The notes under the pieces: generated by a model
Database searches by the model: none
What the model saw: the letters and a program-made list of their open reading frames with translations, nothing else
Told to the model about the DNA's origin: nothing
Source: Mycoplasmatota bacterium
GTDB lineage: Bacteria; Bacillota_I; Bacilli_A; RF39; UBA660
NCBI GenBank assembly: GCA_022774645.1
Contig: JALFKQ010000026.1
Coordinates: forward strand, 156,942-220,941
Reading direction: 5' to 3'
DNA length: 64,000 bases
Shown here: piece after piece, positions 40,020 through 50,611 of the stretch
How positions within the stretch are numbered: position 1 is the first letter of the stretch
Layout: each line of letters begins with the position of its first letter
Made by a program: the position numbers and the translations under genes

Positions 40020-40961
40020 CTAATTTAAAGCTTCAATTAATTCATCTTTTTTCATTGTTGAATATCCAGAAATTTCTTTTTCTTTAGCAATTTTCTTCAA
40101 TTCAGCAACACTCATTGATGAATAATCAACTTTTTCTTCTTTTTTAGTTTCTTTTTTATGTTCTTTTTTAGATTCTTTTTCTTCACTAAAATCATCAAAT
40201 TCAACTACTTTTGTTTCAACTTTAATTTCTTTTGATGGTTTTACTGCATTTTCATCTTCAGTAACATAATCAACTAATGGAAGTCCGTTTGCTTCACAAA
40301 CTGCATTAGCTAAAACACCTAAAACAACTTTTACACTTCTAACAGCATCATCATTAGCTGGGATTGGATAATCAACAGCATCTGGATCACAGTTAGTATC
40401 TACAATTCCGAATACTGGAATATGTAATTTACGAGCTTCGTGAATAGCATTAGCTTCTACTCTTGGATCAACAACGATGATAGCTTTTGGTAAACGATCC
40501 ATATCACGAACACCACAAAGAAGTTTATTTAATCTATCATATTCTTTTTGAATTTTAGCAACTTCTTTTTTAGGTAGTAATTCGAACTTACCATCCTTTT
40601 CCATTTTTTCGATTTCTACAAGTCTCTTAATTCTTTCTTTAATTGTTCTGAAATTAGTAAGAGTACCTCCTAGCCATCTTTCTGTTACATAAAAACTATT
40701 ACATCTTGTAGCTTCTTCGATACTAGCTTCTTTAGCTTGTTTCTTAGTACCTACGAAAAGAACCTTACCACCGTTTTCACATGCTTTAAGAAGTTCAGCA
40801 TAAGCTTCTTCTATTTTTTCAACAGTTTTTTGTAAATCGATAATATGTATATCATCTCTTGTAGTAAAAATGTATTCCTTCATTTTAGGATTCCATCTTT
40901 TAGCTTGATGTCCGAAGTGAACACCTGCTTCTAATAAATAACTTTTTGCAATTACTGCCAT
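40020..40961 (-). CDS. rpsB: 30S ribosomal protein S2 with C-terminal SAP/Rho-N-like extension
   Basis: [24 protein letters not shown]...; C-terminus [34 protein letters not shown]. Confidence 0.97.
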   Translation of the reverse strand: MAVIAKSYLLEAGVHFGHQAKRWNPKMKEYIFTTRDDIHIIDLQKTVEKIEEAYAELLKACENGGKVLFVGTKKQAKEASIEEATRCNSFYVTERWLGGTLTNFRTIKERIKRLVEIEKMEKDGKFELLPKKEVAKIQKEYDRLNKLLCGVRDMDRLPKAIIVVDPRVEANAIHEARKLHIPVFGIVDTNCDPDAVDYPIPANDDAVRSVKVVLGVLANAVCEANGLPLVDYVTEDENAVKPSKEIKVETKVVEFDDFSEEKESKKEHKKETKKEEKVDYSSMSVAELKKIAKEKEISGYSTMKKDELIEALN

Positions 40962-40990
40962 TTTTCATTTCTCCTTTCGTTAATTCTTCT

Positions 40991-41050
40991 GCTTATCTTT
41001 AAATTAATATTCACTTACATTGTAAGCACTAGAATATTAAATCAATAAGC
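40991..41050 (-). ncRNA. Structured leader upstream of rpsB
   Basis: Nested inverted repeats GCTTAT/ATAAGC, TTAATATTC/GAATATTAA (9 bp) and a central CTTACATTGTAAG palindrome. Confidence 0.65.
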
Positions 41051-41206
41051 ATGTCTTTTTTCTTAAAGCGAATTTATTTTAGCATATTTTTACTTAAAAT
41101 AAAAGAGTTTTTTATCTTTTTATATAATATATTAGTTTACATTATTCATATGATTATCTAGAAAATTACATATAATTATAGTATAATGTTAATTGGTGAA
41201 GAGCTG

Positions 41207-41731
41207 ATGAATAATACTACTTATAAAAACAGAGGTATGTTTCTTGAAAATATATTAAATGATTCAAATACTTACTATAATAGTATTGATAAATGTTTAA
41301 TATATAAAAAGCCTACACCAATAAAAGTATTAAATGTAAGTTATCCTACTAATAAGTCACATTTAATAGATAAAGCTGTTTATTCTAACATTTCTACACT
41401 TGACTATAATGGTATTTACAAAGAAAAATATATAGAATTTGATGCTAAGGAGTGTCACTCTAAAACTTCTTTTCCACTTAATAATGTTAAAGAACATCAA
41501 ATTCTTCATATAAGAAAAGTTATTAAACAAAAAGGTATTGTATTTTTAATAATATTTATGAATAATGAGTTTTATTTATTTAAGGGTGAAGATTTAATTG
41601 ATTTTATTGATAATAATGAAAGAAAATCTATTGAATATAATTATTTAAAAGATAAAGGATATAAAATAAGTGAAAGTTATACACCTAGGCTTAAATATTT
41701 AGATGCAGTTGACAAGGCTTATTTTAATTAA
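41207..41731 (+). CDS. recU: Holliday junction resolvase RecU
   Basis: FLENILNDSNTYY...CLIYKKPTPIKVLNVSY...YIEFDAKECHSKTSFPLNNVKEHQI; adjacent to PBP1 as in Bacillales. Confidence 0.92.
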   Translation: MNNTTYKNRGMFLENILNDSNTYYNSIDKCLIYKKPTPIKVLNVSYPTNKSHLIDKAVYSNISTLDYNGIYKEKYIEFDAKECHSKTSFPLNNVKEHQILHIRKVIKQKGIVFLIIFMNNEFYLFKGEDLIDFIDNNERKSIEYNYLKDKGYKISESYTPRLKYLDAVDKAYFN

Positions 41732-41743
41732 AGGAAGGTTTTT

Positions 41744-44503
41744 ATGAAAAAAATTAGAAAGAATAATAATGAAGATGAAACTCCTAAAAAGAAAAAAAGA
41801 TTTAGAGTTTGGTATTGGTTATTAGTATTTATTATAACTTGCGGATTGCTTTGTTTTATGGCTGGTATTGGATTTTGTTACTATATCGTAAAAAGTGCAC
41901 CAGAGTTTAATAAAGATAATCTATTTGAGAAGGAATCTACTAGAATTTTTGATACTGATGGTAATATATATGCTACTCTTGGTAGTGAAAAAAGAGAAAA
42001 AGTTTCTTATGATGAACTTCCACAAGTATTAATTGATGCTATTATTGCTACTGAGGATTCAAGATTCTTCCAACATAATGGATTTGATGCTCCTAGATTC
42101 TTAAAAGCTTCAATTAGTCAAGTTTTAGGAAGAGGTGGCGGTGGTGCTTCTACCCTAACAATGCAACTTTCAAAACTTGAATATACTGATTTTGAAGCTC
42201 AAGGTATTAAAGGTATTATAAGAAAGTTTACAGATATTTATATGGCTGTATTTAAACTTGAAAAAGCATTTACAAAAGAAGAATTAATTGAGTACTATGT
42301 CAACATTCCTTGTATGGGTGGTAATATTTATGGTGTTCAACAAGCAAGTAAATATTATTTTGGTAAAGATGTTAAAGATATTAATTTAGTTGAAGCTGCT
42401 ATGATAGCTGGTATGTTCCAATCACCTAACGGATATAATGCTTATGTTAATCCAAATGATGCTAATGATAGAAAAAATACTGTTCTTTATTTAATGAAAA
42501 GACATGGATATATAACAGATGCTGAATATAAAGCTGGTACTAGTGTTAAAATAAAAGATTTCTTAGATGAAGGAACATCTAGTACAAATGAATATATTGG
42601 ATTTATTGATACAGTTGTTGCAGAAGTTATCAGAAAAACTGGACACAATCCTTATGATGTTCCAATGGATATCTACACAACAATGAAGAAAAGTAAACAA
42701 GATGTTATAAATAATTTCTATAAAACTTATAAATTTAAAGATGATAAAATTCAAGTTGGTGTTGCTGTTGTTGATGTCAACACTGGTGCATTAATTGCTG
42801 TTGGTGCTGGTAGAAATAAAAAAGGTGCCAATACACTTAATGTTGCTACATTTGATTATCAAACAAAGAGACACCCTGGTAGTACAATTAAACCTATTTT
42901 AGATTATGGTCCTGCATTTGAATATGAAAATTTAAGTACATATGGTCCATTTATTGATGAAAAAACACCTTATGGTAGTGGAACTATGAGAAACTTTAAT
43001 GGTAAATATAATGGTTTTATGACTATGAGAAATTGTTTAAAAAACTCAGTTAATACTTGTGCTTTACAAGCATTTAATATGACAACAAATGAACAAAAGT
43101 TAGAATTTATGACTAATTTAGGTGTTCAACCAGAAGATGGAACTACTAAACTTCCACAATCTTATTCAGTTGGAGCATTTAATAGTGTTACTCCTGTTAT
43201 TCTTGCTGGTGCTTATGCTGCATTTGGTAATGGAGGTTATTATACAGCTCCATATTCATTTACTAAAATAGTTTATCGTGAAAGTGAAGAAGAATATACA
43301 CCTGATATTGAAAGAAAAAGAGTTATGAAAGCTCAAACAGCTTATTTATTATCAACTGTGCTTACTGGTGTTACTACTTCAAGACTTAAAGTTTCAGGAA
43401 CACAAGTTGCTACTAAGACTGGTACTAGTTCTTATGATACATCTCTTTTAAAGAGTTATGGTCTTACTTCTAGTGTTATTCCAGACTCTTGGACTTCTAG
43501 TTATACAACTGATTATGCTATGGCAATTTGGTATGGTTATCCAGAAGGCTTAACAAAAGATAATGTTAAAAAGAAACATTATATGACTATGGGACATGCA
43601 AGTAGTGAAAGATTAAAAATACAAGCTGCTCTTGGTAAGAAAATATATGAAAAAAATGCTAAATTTAAAAATCCTGGTGGAATCACTTCTGCTGAGGTTG
43701 AACTTGAAACTATACCAGCTCAAAAACCAAGTGCTTATACACCAAATAAATTAAAGGGAACATTCTTGTTCATAAGTGGTACTGAACCTAGTGAAGTATC
43801 AAATAGATTCTCAAAATTAAGTGACCCTACTCCTGGTTCTTATACTGTTAAAGGTAAATCACTTACACTTACTTGGAATTCTCCTGGTTTACCTGAAGCT
43901 GCTGATCCAAATTACTTATCTGAATACTTTAAAAATGGATATACAATTTGGGCAGAAGATTATTATAATAAACGACTTAGTTACAATGCTAATAATATTG
44001 GAGATTTCGGATTTGCAGTATATTTAACATCTGGTACATCTTCTACTTATGTAGGATTTACAAAAGATACAACTTATACAATTGACTTAAATAAATATTA
44101 TGGTACATTTGATGGCGTTATTATTAAAAGTATTTATTCTAAGTTTAAAAGTAATGCTTCTGATGGAATAAAAATTTCATTTAATGCATCTGGTAGTGAT
44201 ACTAAAAACTTTGATGTAACTATGAATAATTTAAATAAAACATTAAAAGTAAATGACAGTTATACTGTACTTGATAATTCATCAATAGCTTCTATTAAAT
44301 TAAATGGAAATGATGTAAAAAGTAGTGTTACTGATTTATCTGTAAGTTATACTTCAATTACTAAAGATGGAAGTAGTGGCTCAGTATCAATAGATAATTT
44401 TACTAGTACTGCTGGTACTTATAAGATAATTTATACCGTATCATTTAAACATGAAGAAACAAGTATAACAAAGAAGTTTACTCAAACTGTTACTGTAAAT
44501 TAA
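41744..44503 (+). CDS. ponA: Penicillin-binding protein 1A/B family (transglycosylase/transpeptidase)
   Basis: ATEDSRFFQHNGFD; GGASTLTMQLSKL; HPGSTIKPILDYGPAFE; TKTGTSSYD. Confidence 0.97.
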   Translation: MKKIRKNNNEDETPKKKKRFRVWYWLLVFIITCGLLCFMAGIGFCYYIVKSAPEFNKDNLFEKESTRIFDTDGNIYATLGSEKREKVSYDELPQVLIDAIIATEDSRFFQHNGFDAPRFLKASISQVLGRGGGGASTLTMQLSKLEYTDFEAQGIKGIIRKFTDIYMAVFKLEKAFTKEELIEYYVNIPCMGGNIYGVQQASKYYFGKDVKDINLVEAAMIAGMFQSPNGYNAYVNPNDANDRKNTVLYLMKRHGYITDAEYKAGTSVKIKDFLDEGTSSTNEYIGFIDTVVAEVIRKTGHNPYDVPMDIYTTMKKSKQDVINNFYKTYKFKDDKIQVGVAVVDVNTGALIAVGAGRNKKGANTLNVATFDYQTKRHPGSTIKPILDYGPAFEYENLSTYGPFIDEKTPYGSGTMRNFNGKYNGFMTMRNCLKNSVNTCALQAFNMTTNEQKLEFMTNLGVQPEDGTTKLPQSYSVGAFNSVTPVILAGAYAAFGNGGYYTAPYSFTKIVYRESEEEYTPDIERKRVMKAQTAYLLSTVLTGVTTSRLKVSGTQVATKTGTSSYDTSLLKSYGLTSSVIPDSWTSSYTTDYAMAIWYGYPEGLTKDNVKKKHYMTMGHASSERLKIQAALGKKIYEKNAKFKNPGGITSAEVELETIPAQKPSAYTPNKLKGTFLFISGTEPSEVSNRFSKLSDPTPGSYTVKGKSLTLTWNSPGLPEAADPNYLSEYFKNGYTIWAEDYYNKRLSYNANNIGDFGFAVYLTSGTSSTYVGFTKDTTYTIDLNKYYGTFDGVIIKSIYSKFKSNASDGIKISFNASGSDTKNFDVTMNNLNKTLKVNDSYTVLDNSSIASIKLNGNDVKSSVTDLSVSYTSITKDGSSGSVSIDNFTSTAGTYKIIYTVSFKHEETSITKKFTQTVTVN

Positions 44504-44530
44504 AAGAGATGATTAATTCATCTCTTTATT
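44502..44530. terminator. Bidirectional intrinsic terminator
   Basis: AAAGAGATGA-TTAAT-TCATCTCTTT between convergent genes. Confidence 0.7.
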
Positions 44531-45130
44531 TTTGCATATATTTTTTAAATTACAATTTTCACATTTTGGATTTTTACTTGTACAGATATATCTACCAAAT
44601 AAAACCATTTGTGAATTTATTCTATTCCATGTATTTCTATCAAAATATTTTTTTAATTTTTGCTCTGTTTTTAATACATCATCTTTTTTAGTAGTAATTC
44701 CTAATCTTTTTGAAACTCTAAATACATGAGTATCTACTGCGAATGATGGCTCATCAAATAATTGTCCTAAAACAACACTTGCTGTTTTTCTACCAACACC
44801 ACTTAAACTTTCTAAATATTCTCTATCATTTGGTACATATCCTATCTTAGATATTTTTTCTACTATTTCTTTAAAATATTTAGACTTTATTTTATGAAAA
44901 CCTATTCTTTTAATATAATTATCAATTTCTTCTATACTTAATGCATTTAATTTTTCTAATGTATCATATTTTTTATATAGTTCTTTAGTTACTAAATTGA
45001 CACTTTTATCTGTTGTTTGAGCAGATAACATGACTGATAATAGTAATTCATAATCTTTTGAATATTCTAGTTCGCATTTTGGATTTATAAAATATCTATC
45101 AAATTCATTTATTATTAAATCTTTATTCAT
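44513..45130 (-). CDS. nth: Endonuclease III
   Basis: LLSVMLSAQTTDKSVNLVTKELY; LSGVGRKTASVVLGQLF; VDTHVFRVSKRLG; CEKC-type Cys cluster CTSKNPKCENCNLKNIC. Confidence 0.97.
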   Translation of the reverse strand: MNKDLIINEFDRYFINPKCELEYSKDYELLLSVMLSAQTTDKSVNLVTKELYKKYDTLEKLNALSIEEIDNYIKRIGFHKIKSKYFKEIVEKISKIGYVPNDREYLESLSGVGRKTASVVLGQLFDEPSFAVDTHVFRVSKRLGITTKKDDVLKTEQKLKKYFDRNTWNRINSQMVLFGRYICTSKNPKCENCNLKNICKNKEMN

Positions 45131-45740
45131 TTTCATCAAACCATTCAAAATCTAATATACTATCATCTTCAGCTTTGTCTTCTTTTTGTTTTTCTTCTTT
45201 AATCTTATTTTTAATACCTTTTTTAGACCATTCGTACACTATTTTATCAATGTATTTAAAACTTCTAACTCCGTTTAAAACAGCTTCTTTTAGTGCTGAT
45301 TTAATGGTTTCTTCACTAACACCTTTTTCAAGCCATTTATTAATCATTTCATATTCAAAACTACTTAATGTTCTTCCAAGTTCACTTTCAAACATAGCAT
45401 AAATATCTTTATTATTTGTACTATCAGTCTTTTTATTTAATGCAAGTCTATCATATAGTGGATCTAATTTTATTTGTTCTATAACTTCCCCATTATTATT
45501 AGTAACTACCATTTCAATATATTTTTTATTTATTAAACTTGTAAATGTATTAAATATCTTTTCTTCATCAAATCCAAGTTTTTCTTGTATATCTTCTGTA
45601 TTTAATAATGAGCTAACATTAATAAAATATAATACAAGCAAAAACTCATCTAATGTAATGTCTATTGCACTTATGCATTTGACTATATTAGAATTAATAA
45701 CAAAATCTTTACTTGTAAACATATTTCTTAAATCACTCAT
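45123..45740 (-). CDS. dnaD: DnaD-family replication protein
   Basis: IYAMFESELGRTLSSFEYEMINKWLEKGVSEETIKSALKEAVLNGVRSFKYIDKIVYEWSKKGI. Confidence 0.93.
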   Translation of the reverse strand: MSDLRNMFTSKDFVINSNIVKCISAIDITLDEFLLVLYFINVSSLLNTEDIQEKLGFDEEKIFNTFTSLINKKYIEMVVTNNNGEVIEQIKLDPLYDRLALNKKTDSTNNKDIYAMFESELGRTLSSFEYEMINKWLEKGVSEETIKSALKEAVLNGVRSFKYIDKIVYEWSKKGIKNKIKEEKQKEDKAEDDSILDFEWFDENE

Positions 45741-46818
45741 AATCTGCTTCCTTTAATATTGTTCCTATATTTGTAGTTTCTAAATATTCTTTTATTCTAT
45801 AATTAGAATTTTCTAATTCTCCTAACATTACTTTTCTTTCAATAAACTTATATAATTTTTTTATATTGTTTATTTCTACATATTTAGCAATTTCTCTTGG
45901 AGTTATTTCTAACTCAATAATACTATGTATTTTACCCAATTCTTCAAAAGACTTTATCTCTTTATTTAGATTTAATATATAACTTGCATTTTTTATTATT
46001 GTATCACTATATATTATTAATTCTTCAGTACTTATAGAGTCTTTTTTAACCATGTTTGAAATGTATGATATAACTGTTTTTTCACTATTTGAAAATGGTA
46101 ATGTAGTTTCTATTTGAGCCCATATTCCATATTTATCATAAGCTTTATATACTTCATTGAACTTAATATTTAAATACTTTCCTAAATTATATTTTTTAAC
46201 TAGTTCAAAGAACTTATCATAGCCATTAGAATCAAATATTTTATCTAATTCTTTTCTTATGTATTCTTTTGGTATTTCATTTAGCATTTTACCATTTTCT
46301 TTTAGAAACTCTAATATCTCATCTGATAAATCAAAATCAAGTGTACAATAAAACCTTATAGCTCTTATAATTCTTGTTTTATCTTCAGTTAATTTTTCTT
46401 TAGTATTTCCTACCACTTTGATAATTTTATTATCAAGATCTTCTTTAGCATTTAATAAATCTAATAATTTGCCATTTGAATCAATAGCAAATGTATTTAT
46501 TGTAAAGTCTCTTCTTAGTAAATCTGTTTTTAAATCGTTAGCATATTCTAGTTTTACTGGTTTATTCTTTTTATATTGTAGTTCTTTTCTATAAGAAGTT
46601 ATATCATATGTATATTCTCCTTCTTTTATATGATAACTATAATATTGTTTATTAGGTTTTCCAGCATTTCCAAATATCCTAATTAAATCTTCAACTTTGG
46701 CATTAGTACATATATCTATATCTTTAGAATCATATCCAAGTAAATAGTTTCGTACATATCCACCAACTATATAACATTCAAAACCCTCTTCAATAATTTT
46801 ATCCACTATTTCTTTCAT
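45733..46818 (-). CDS. cca: CCA-adding/poly(A) polymerase-family nucleotidyltransferase
   Basis: CYIVGGYVRNYLLGYDSKDIDICTNA; LLRRDFTINTFAID; RIIRAIRFYC. Confidence 0.93.
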   Translation of the reverse strand: MKEIVDKIIEEGFECYIVGGYVRNYLLGYDSKDIDICTNAKVEDLIRIFGNAGKPNKQYYSYHIKEGEYTYDITSYRKELQYKKNKPVKLEYANDLKTDLLRRDFTINTFAIDSNGKLLDLLNAKEDLDNKIIKVVGNTKEKLTEDKTRIIRAIRFYCTLDFDLSDEILEFLKENGKMLNEIPKEYIRKELDKIFDSNGYDKFFELVKKYNLGKYLNIKFNEVYKAYDKYGIWAQIETTLPFSNSEKTVISYISNMVKKDSISTEELIIYSDTIIKNASYILNLNKEIKSFEELGKIHSIIELEITPREIAKYVEINNIKKLYKFIERKVMLGELENSNYRIKEYLETTNIGTILKEADYE

Positions 46819-46854
46819 ACATTTATTTTATCACAATTAATTATTTTTTCAAAT

Positions 46855-46876
46855 AAAAAAAGCCCAAGGGCTTTTT
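46855..46876 (-). terminator. Intrinsic terminator of the HU gene
   Basis: AAAAAAAGCCC-aa-GGGCTTTTT. Confidence 0.75.
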
Positions 46877-46877
46877 A

Positions 46878-47150
46878 TTAATTTAAAGCATCTTTTAATT
46901 TACTTCCAGCTTTAAATGTTGCTGCAACCTTAGCAGGAATCTTAATAGTTTCCTTTGTAGCAGGATTAATACCTTCTCTTGCAGGTCTCTTCTTAGCAGC
47001 GAAAGTTCCGAATCCAACTAGTGAAACTTTTCCTTCTTTCTTAAGACCAGCTGTAATACCTTCGATTGTAGCTTCTAATGCTCTTTGAGCATCAGCTTTA
47101 GTTAATCCGGCTTTAGCAGCAACGAATTCTACTAATTCAGTTTTACTCAT
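46878..47150 (-). CDS. hup: DNA-binding protein HU
   Basis: MSKTELVEFVAAKAGLTKADAQRALEATIEGITAGLKKEGKVSLVGFGTFAAKKRPAREGINPAT. Confidence 0.97.
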   Translation of the reverse strand: MSKTELVEFVAAKAGLTKADAQRALEATIEGITAGLKKEGKVSLVGFGTFAAKKRPAREGINPATKETIKIPAKVAATFKAGSKLKDALN

Positions 47151-47285
47151 CGTAAATTACCTCCCATTAATATTTAGCACTGTATATATTTTCATACAAT
47201 GCTTACATATTAATTGTAACATAACTACTGGAAATTGCAAGTAAATTGATACCTTTTTTACATATTTATCATATAAATTATTTTT

Positions 47286-49358
47286 TTATAGATTATTTTT
47301 TAGTTTTTTAATAAATTTACAAGTTGGATAGTTTGAACAAGCTATAAATTTTCCATATCTTCCTACTCTTTCTGTTAATTTGTTTCCACACTCTGGGCAA
47401 GTTTCATCTAGTTCTTTTGGTTCTTCCTGTTTAATGTACTTGCATCTTGGATAGTTTGAACAAGCAGTAAAATTACCATGCTTACCTTTTCTAATTACCA
47501 TAGCACTTCCACATTTTGGACAAGTTTCTCCTGTTTCAGTAGGCTTTTCTTTTTCTTCCTTCTTAATATAATTACAGTCCGGATAATTTGAACAAGCTAC
47601 AAACTCTCCATACTTTCCCTTTCTAATTACAAGTGGACTTCCACACTCTGGACAAGTTTCTCCTGTTTCTTTTGGACTAGCTTTTTCCATTTCTTTAAAT
47701 GCTTTATCTACAAGTGGTTCAAAATCCTTATAGAACTTATCTACTACTGTATCCCACTCTAATTTTCCATCAGCAACTAAATCGAGTTCATTTTCCATAT
47801 TTGCTGTATAATCAACATTAATTATTCCTGAAAAGAATTCTTGTAATTTATCAGTAACATTTACACCAATTTCTGTTGGATAGAATTTTTTATCTTTAAT
47901 TTCTACATATTTTCTTTCTTTTAATACAGAAATTATTTTGGCATAAGTACTTGGTCTTCCTATTCCTAATTTTTCTAATTCAGCAATAAGTTTTGCTTCT
48001 GTGTATCTAGATTTTGGTTCAGTAAAGTGTTGTATTTTCTCTACTTTATCTGAAACAATTACTGATGACATATAATTGGCAAAATCAGGTAGTACTGTAT
48101 CTTCTGTGTCTTCATAGTCTTTATATACTTTTAAATATCCATCAAAAACATATACTTGACCAGTAGCATGGAATGTATAATCATTATTATCTAAATCAAC
48201 AGAAGTTGCTTCTACTTTAGCATCTGCCATTAGGGATGCTAATGTTCTTATATATATTAAATTATATAGTTTATATTCTTCTGGTTTTAAATACTTTTTA
48301 ATACTTTCTGGTGTTCTATCTATACTTGTTGGTCTAATTGCTTCGTGGGCATCTTGAACATTATCATTCTTTTTAGCTGTTTTAGCATATCCCTTATATT
48401 CTTTTCCATAATTGTTTTCAATATACTTTTCTGTATCATTTATAAATAAATCTGAAAGTCTAATTGAATCTGTTCTCATATATGAAATAAGACCGACAGT
48501 TTCACTACCAATATTAATTCCTTCATATAATTTTTGAGCTATCATCATTGTTTTAGATGCTGGATAGCCTAAACGATTTGAAGCCATTTGAGTAAGTGTA
48601 CTTGTTGTAAAAGGTAATTTACTTTGCTTATTTTTAAGTTTTTTATCTACATTAGCTATATTATAAGCATTTGATAATTTACTAATTATTTCATCAGCTT
48701 CAACTTTACTATTTATTTCAATTTCTTTACCTTTGTATTTAGTTAATGTTGCTTTAAAGTCTTTAAAATCTGTTTCAATAGTGTAATATTCTTTTGGAAT
48801 AAATGCTTCTATTTCTCTTTCTCTATCAACAATTAATTTAAGTGCTACACTTTGTACTCTACCAGCACTTTTACCATCTGTTTTGTATTGCATAAGTCTG
48901 CTTAGTCTAAACCCTATTATTTTATCAAGCATAAGTCTAGATTCTTGACTATGTACTAGATTATCATCTATTTTTCTTGGATGTTTAAATGATTCTATGA
49001 TAGCTGGTTTTGTTATTTCATTAAATACTACTCTATCATAACTATTATCTTTAAGATTTAATGCTTCTTTTAAATGCCAGCTTATAGCTTCTCCTTCACG
49101 GTCTGGATCGGTTGCTAATATAACATTATCACAATCTTTAACAGCCGCTTTAAGTTCTTTTACAACCTTACTTTTTTCTTTTAAAGTAATATAATTAGGT
49201 TTATAACCATTTTCTAAATCTATTCCAAGACCATATTTACCTGTATTTGATAAATTTCTTATATGACCCTTACTTGATAATACTTTATAATCTTTGCCTA
49301 GATATTTTTCTATTGTTTTACTTTTACTAGGGCTTTCTACTATAACAAGATTTTTCAT
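47286..49358 (-). CDS. topA: DNA topoisomerase I
   Basis: NLVIVESPSKSKTIEKYLGKDY; DPDREGEAISWHL; SYMRTDS; three C-terminal CPxCG...C zinc ribbons. Confidence 0.98.
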   Translation of the reverse strand: MKNLVIVESPSKSKTIEKYLGKDYKVLSSKGHIRNLSNTGKYGLGIDLENGYKPNYITLKEKSKVVKELKAAVKDCDNVILATDPDREGEAISWHLKEALNLKDNSYDRVVFNEITKPAIIESFKHPRKIDDNLVHSQESRLMLDKIIGFRLSRLMQYKTDGKSAGRVQSVALKLIVDREREIEAFIPKEYYTIETDFKDFKATLTKYKGKEIEINSKVEADEIISKLSNAYNIANVDKKLKNKQSKLPFTTSTLTQMASNRLGYPASKTMMIAQKLYEGINIGSETVGLISYMRTDSIRLSDLFINDTEKYIENNYGKEYKGYAKTAKKNDNVQDAHEAIRPTSIDRTPESIKKYLKPEEYKLYNLIYIRTLASLMADAKVEATSVDLDNNDYTFHATGQVYVFDGYLKVYKDYEDTEDTVLPDFANYMSSVIVSDKVEKIQHFTEPKSRYTEAKLIAELEKLGIGRPSTYAKIISVLKERKYVEIKDKKFYPTEIGVNVTDKLQEFFSGIINVDYTANMENELDLVADGKLEWDTVVDKFYKDFEPLVDKAFKEMEKASPKETGETCPECGSPLVIRKGKYGEFVACSNYPDCNYIKKEEKEKPTETGETCPKCGSAMVIRKGKHGNFTACSNYPRCKYIKQEEPKELDETCPECGNKLTERVGRYGKFIACSNYPTCKFIKKLKNNL

Positions 49359-49485
49359 ATTTCTCCTTTTATAATTTCTCTTCACAAAAATAATATTAAC
49401 ATTAATATTAAATTTGTCAAGAAATTATTTTCTCCCTCTATTTATTATATAATGTAAAAAATTTAAAAACACTACTTTTTGCATC

Positions 49486-49517
49486 AAAAAAAGTAGAATT
49501 ACTCTACTTTTCTTTTT
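49486..49517 (-). terminator. Intrinsic terminator of the cotZ-like gene
   Basis: AAAAAGTAGA-loop-TCTACTTTTC inverted repeat. Confidence 0.6.
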
Positions 49518-49527
49518 AATGGTTCTA

Positions 49528-49953
49528 TTATAAGCATTCTACATAAGTATCATTTAAGCATCTTATAGTACATAAGCAATTACAATCCATTGTGAAAATT
49601 GAATCTGTGCTTACATAAGGGTAAAGTGATGTTGTATCTGGGTTAGCTGCTAAAACTCTAAATGTACAACAACATCCATCTACCTTTTCTACTCTAAATA
49701 CTGAACTTGTTGTATCTGTTTCTGTTCTACTAACAGGCATACTCCAAGGTGTTCCATTACCACAACAAGTATATAACATAATTGGACGAGTGTTGCAAAT
49801 TACACAGTTAGTACCACCGCCTAATGCTGGTCTATCACATGATAGTAAGCAATTATCTGGGCAAGCATTAGATTGTAATACATTTATAACTTGTAATATT
49901 TCCATTATACAATTATCACAAGTATTGCAATTGTTTTCATTATTATTACACAT
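49528..49953 (-). CDS. cotZ: Spore coat protein of the CotY/CotZ family
   Basis: Cys-rich: CNTCDNCIMEILQVINVLQ..CPDNCLLSC..NTRPIMLYTCCGNGTPW..VFRVEKVDGCCCTFRVL..STDSIFTMDCNCLCTIRCL. Confidence 0.8.
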   Translation of the reverse strand: MCNNNENNCNTCDNCIMEILQVINVLQSNACPDNCLLSCDRPALGGGTNCVICNTRPIMLYTCCGNGTPWSMPVSRTETDTTSSVFRVEKVDGCCCTFRVLAANPDTTSLYPYVSTDSIFTMDCNCLCTIRCLNDTYVECL

Positions 49954-49983
49954 ATAATCCACTCCTTTATTTCTATTCATTAA

Positions 49984-50010
49984 TATGGTATGAAATGTAA
50001 CTAAATTTGT
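49984..50010 (-). promoter_or_regulatory. Candidate sigmaK-type promoter upstream of the cotZ-like gene
   Basis: Minus strand AC-N16-CATACCATA, matching AC / CATANNNTA. Confidence 0.4.
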
Positions 50011-50067
50011 TTACATATTTTCCCTAGTTTATTAAATAGAATAAATAAAAATAAGCAAATAAATTGC

Positions 50068-50611
50068 TTATTTTACTGTAAAGGTTAGTCCACTTGGTTT
50101 ATTAGAAGTATTATTAAATTTATTGGCGTCTGCTTGTGTTCTTGCATATCCAATAGTTGCTTGTGCATTTTTAAACATATAATGCATATCTTTTGTATTG
50201 GTTGTATCAAAACTACTCAAATCTAATACCTTAGTTTTAGTTGACTCAAACATTCCACAAAAGTGAAATCCCCAACCTGTCATACCTACCACATTACTAG
50301 TATCAAGTTTATTTTAACCCTTTATTTCAGTTGCATTTGCTGAAGCAAACATCCATTGATGTCACATTATTAGTATTGAAATTACTTACATTTAATTTTT
50401 CTATTTCATATTTTTTTATACAAATTGAATTGTCACTTTCAATTGGAAATAAACCACCAGTTAATATTTTTTTCCATAAACATTTCCATCTTCGTCTTCT
50501 ACTTTTTCATATATTATTTCTCTACTTGAATCATGTCCATAAAAATCATGTACTAGTTTCCCACATTCTTTATCTAATTTCTATAGGTATTGCTTTTCCT
50601 TTGTATAACAT
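50068..50611 (-). pseudogene. Degraded DUF285/BspA-like repeat gene
   Basis: Pieces in different frames: MLYKGKAIPIE / LVHDFYGHDSSREIIYEKVEDEDGNVYGKK / ILTGGLFPIESDNSICIKKYEIEKLNVSNFNTNNVTSMD / FASANATEIKG*NKLDTSNVVGMTGWGFHFCGMFESTKTKVLDLSSFDTTNTKDMHYMFKNAQATIGYARTQADANKFN. Confidence 0.75.

Noticed and set aside
47300-47720. Tandem similar segments at the topA 3' end looked like a DNA repeat array.
   Set aside because: They encode three C-terminal zinc-ribbon domains (CPxCG...CSNYPxC), ordinary for topoisomerase I.
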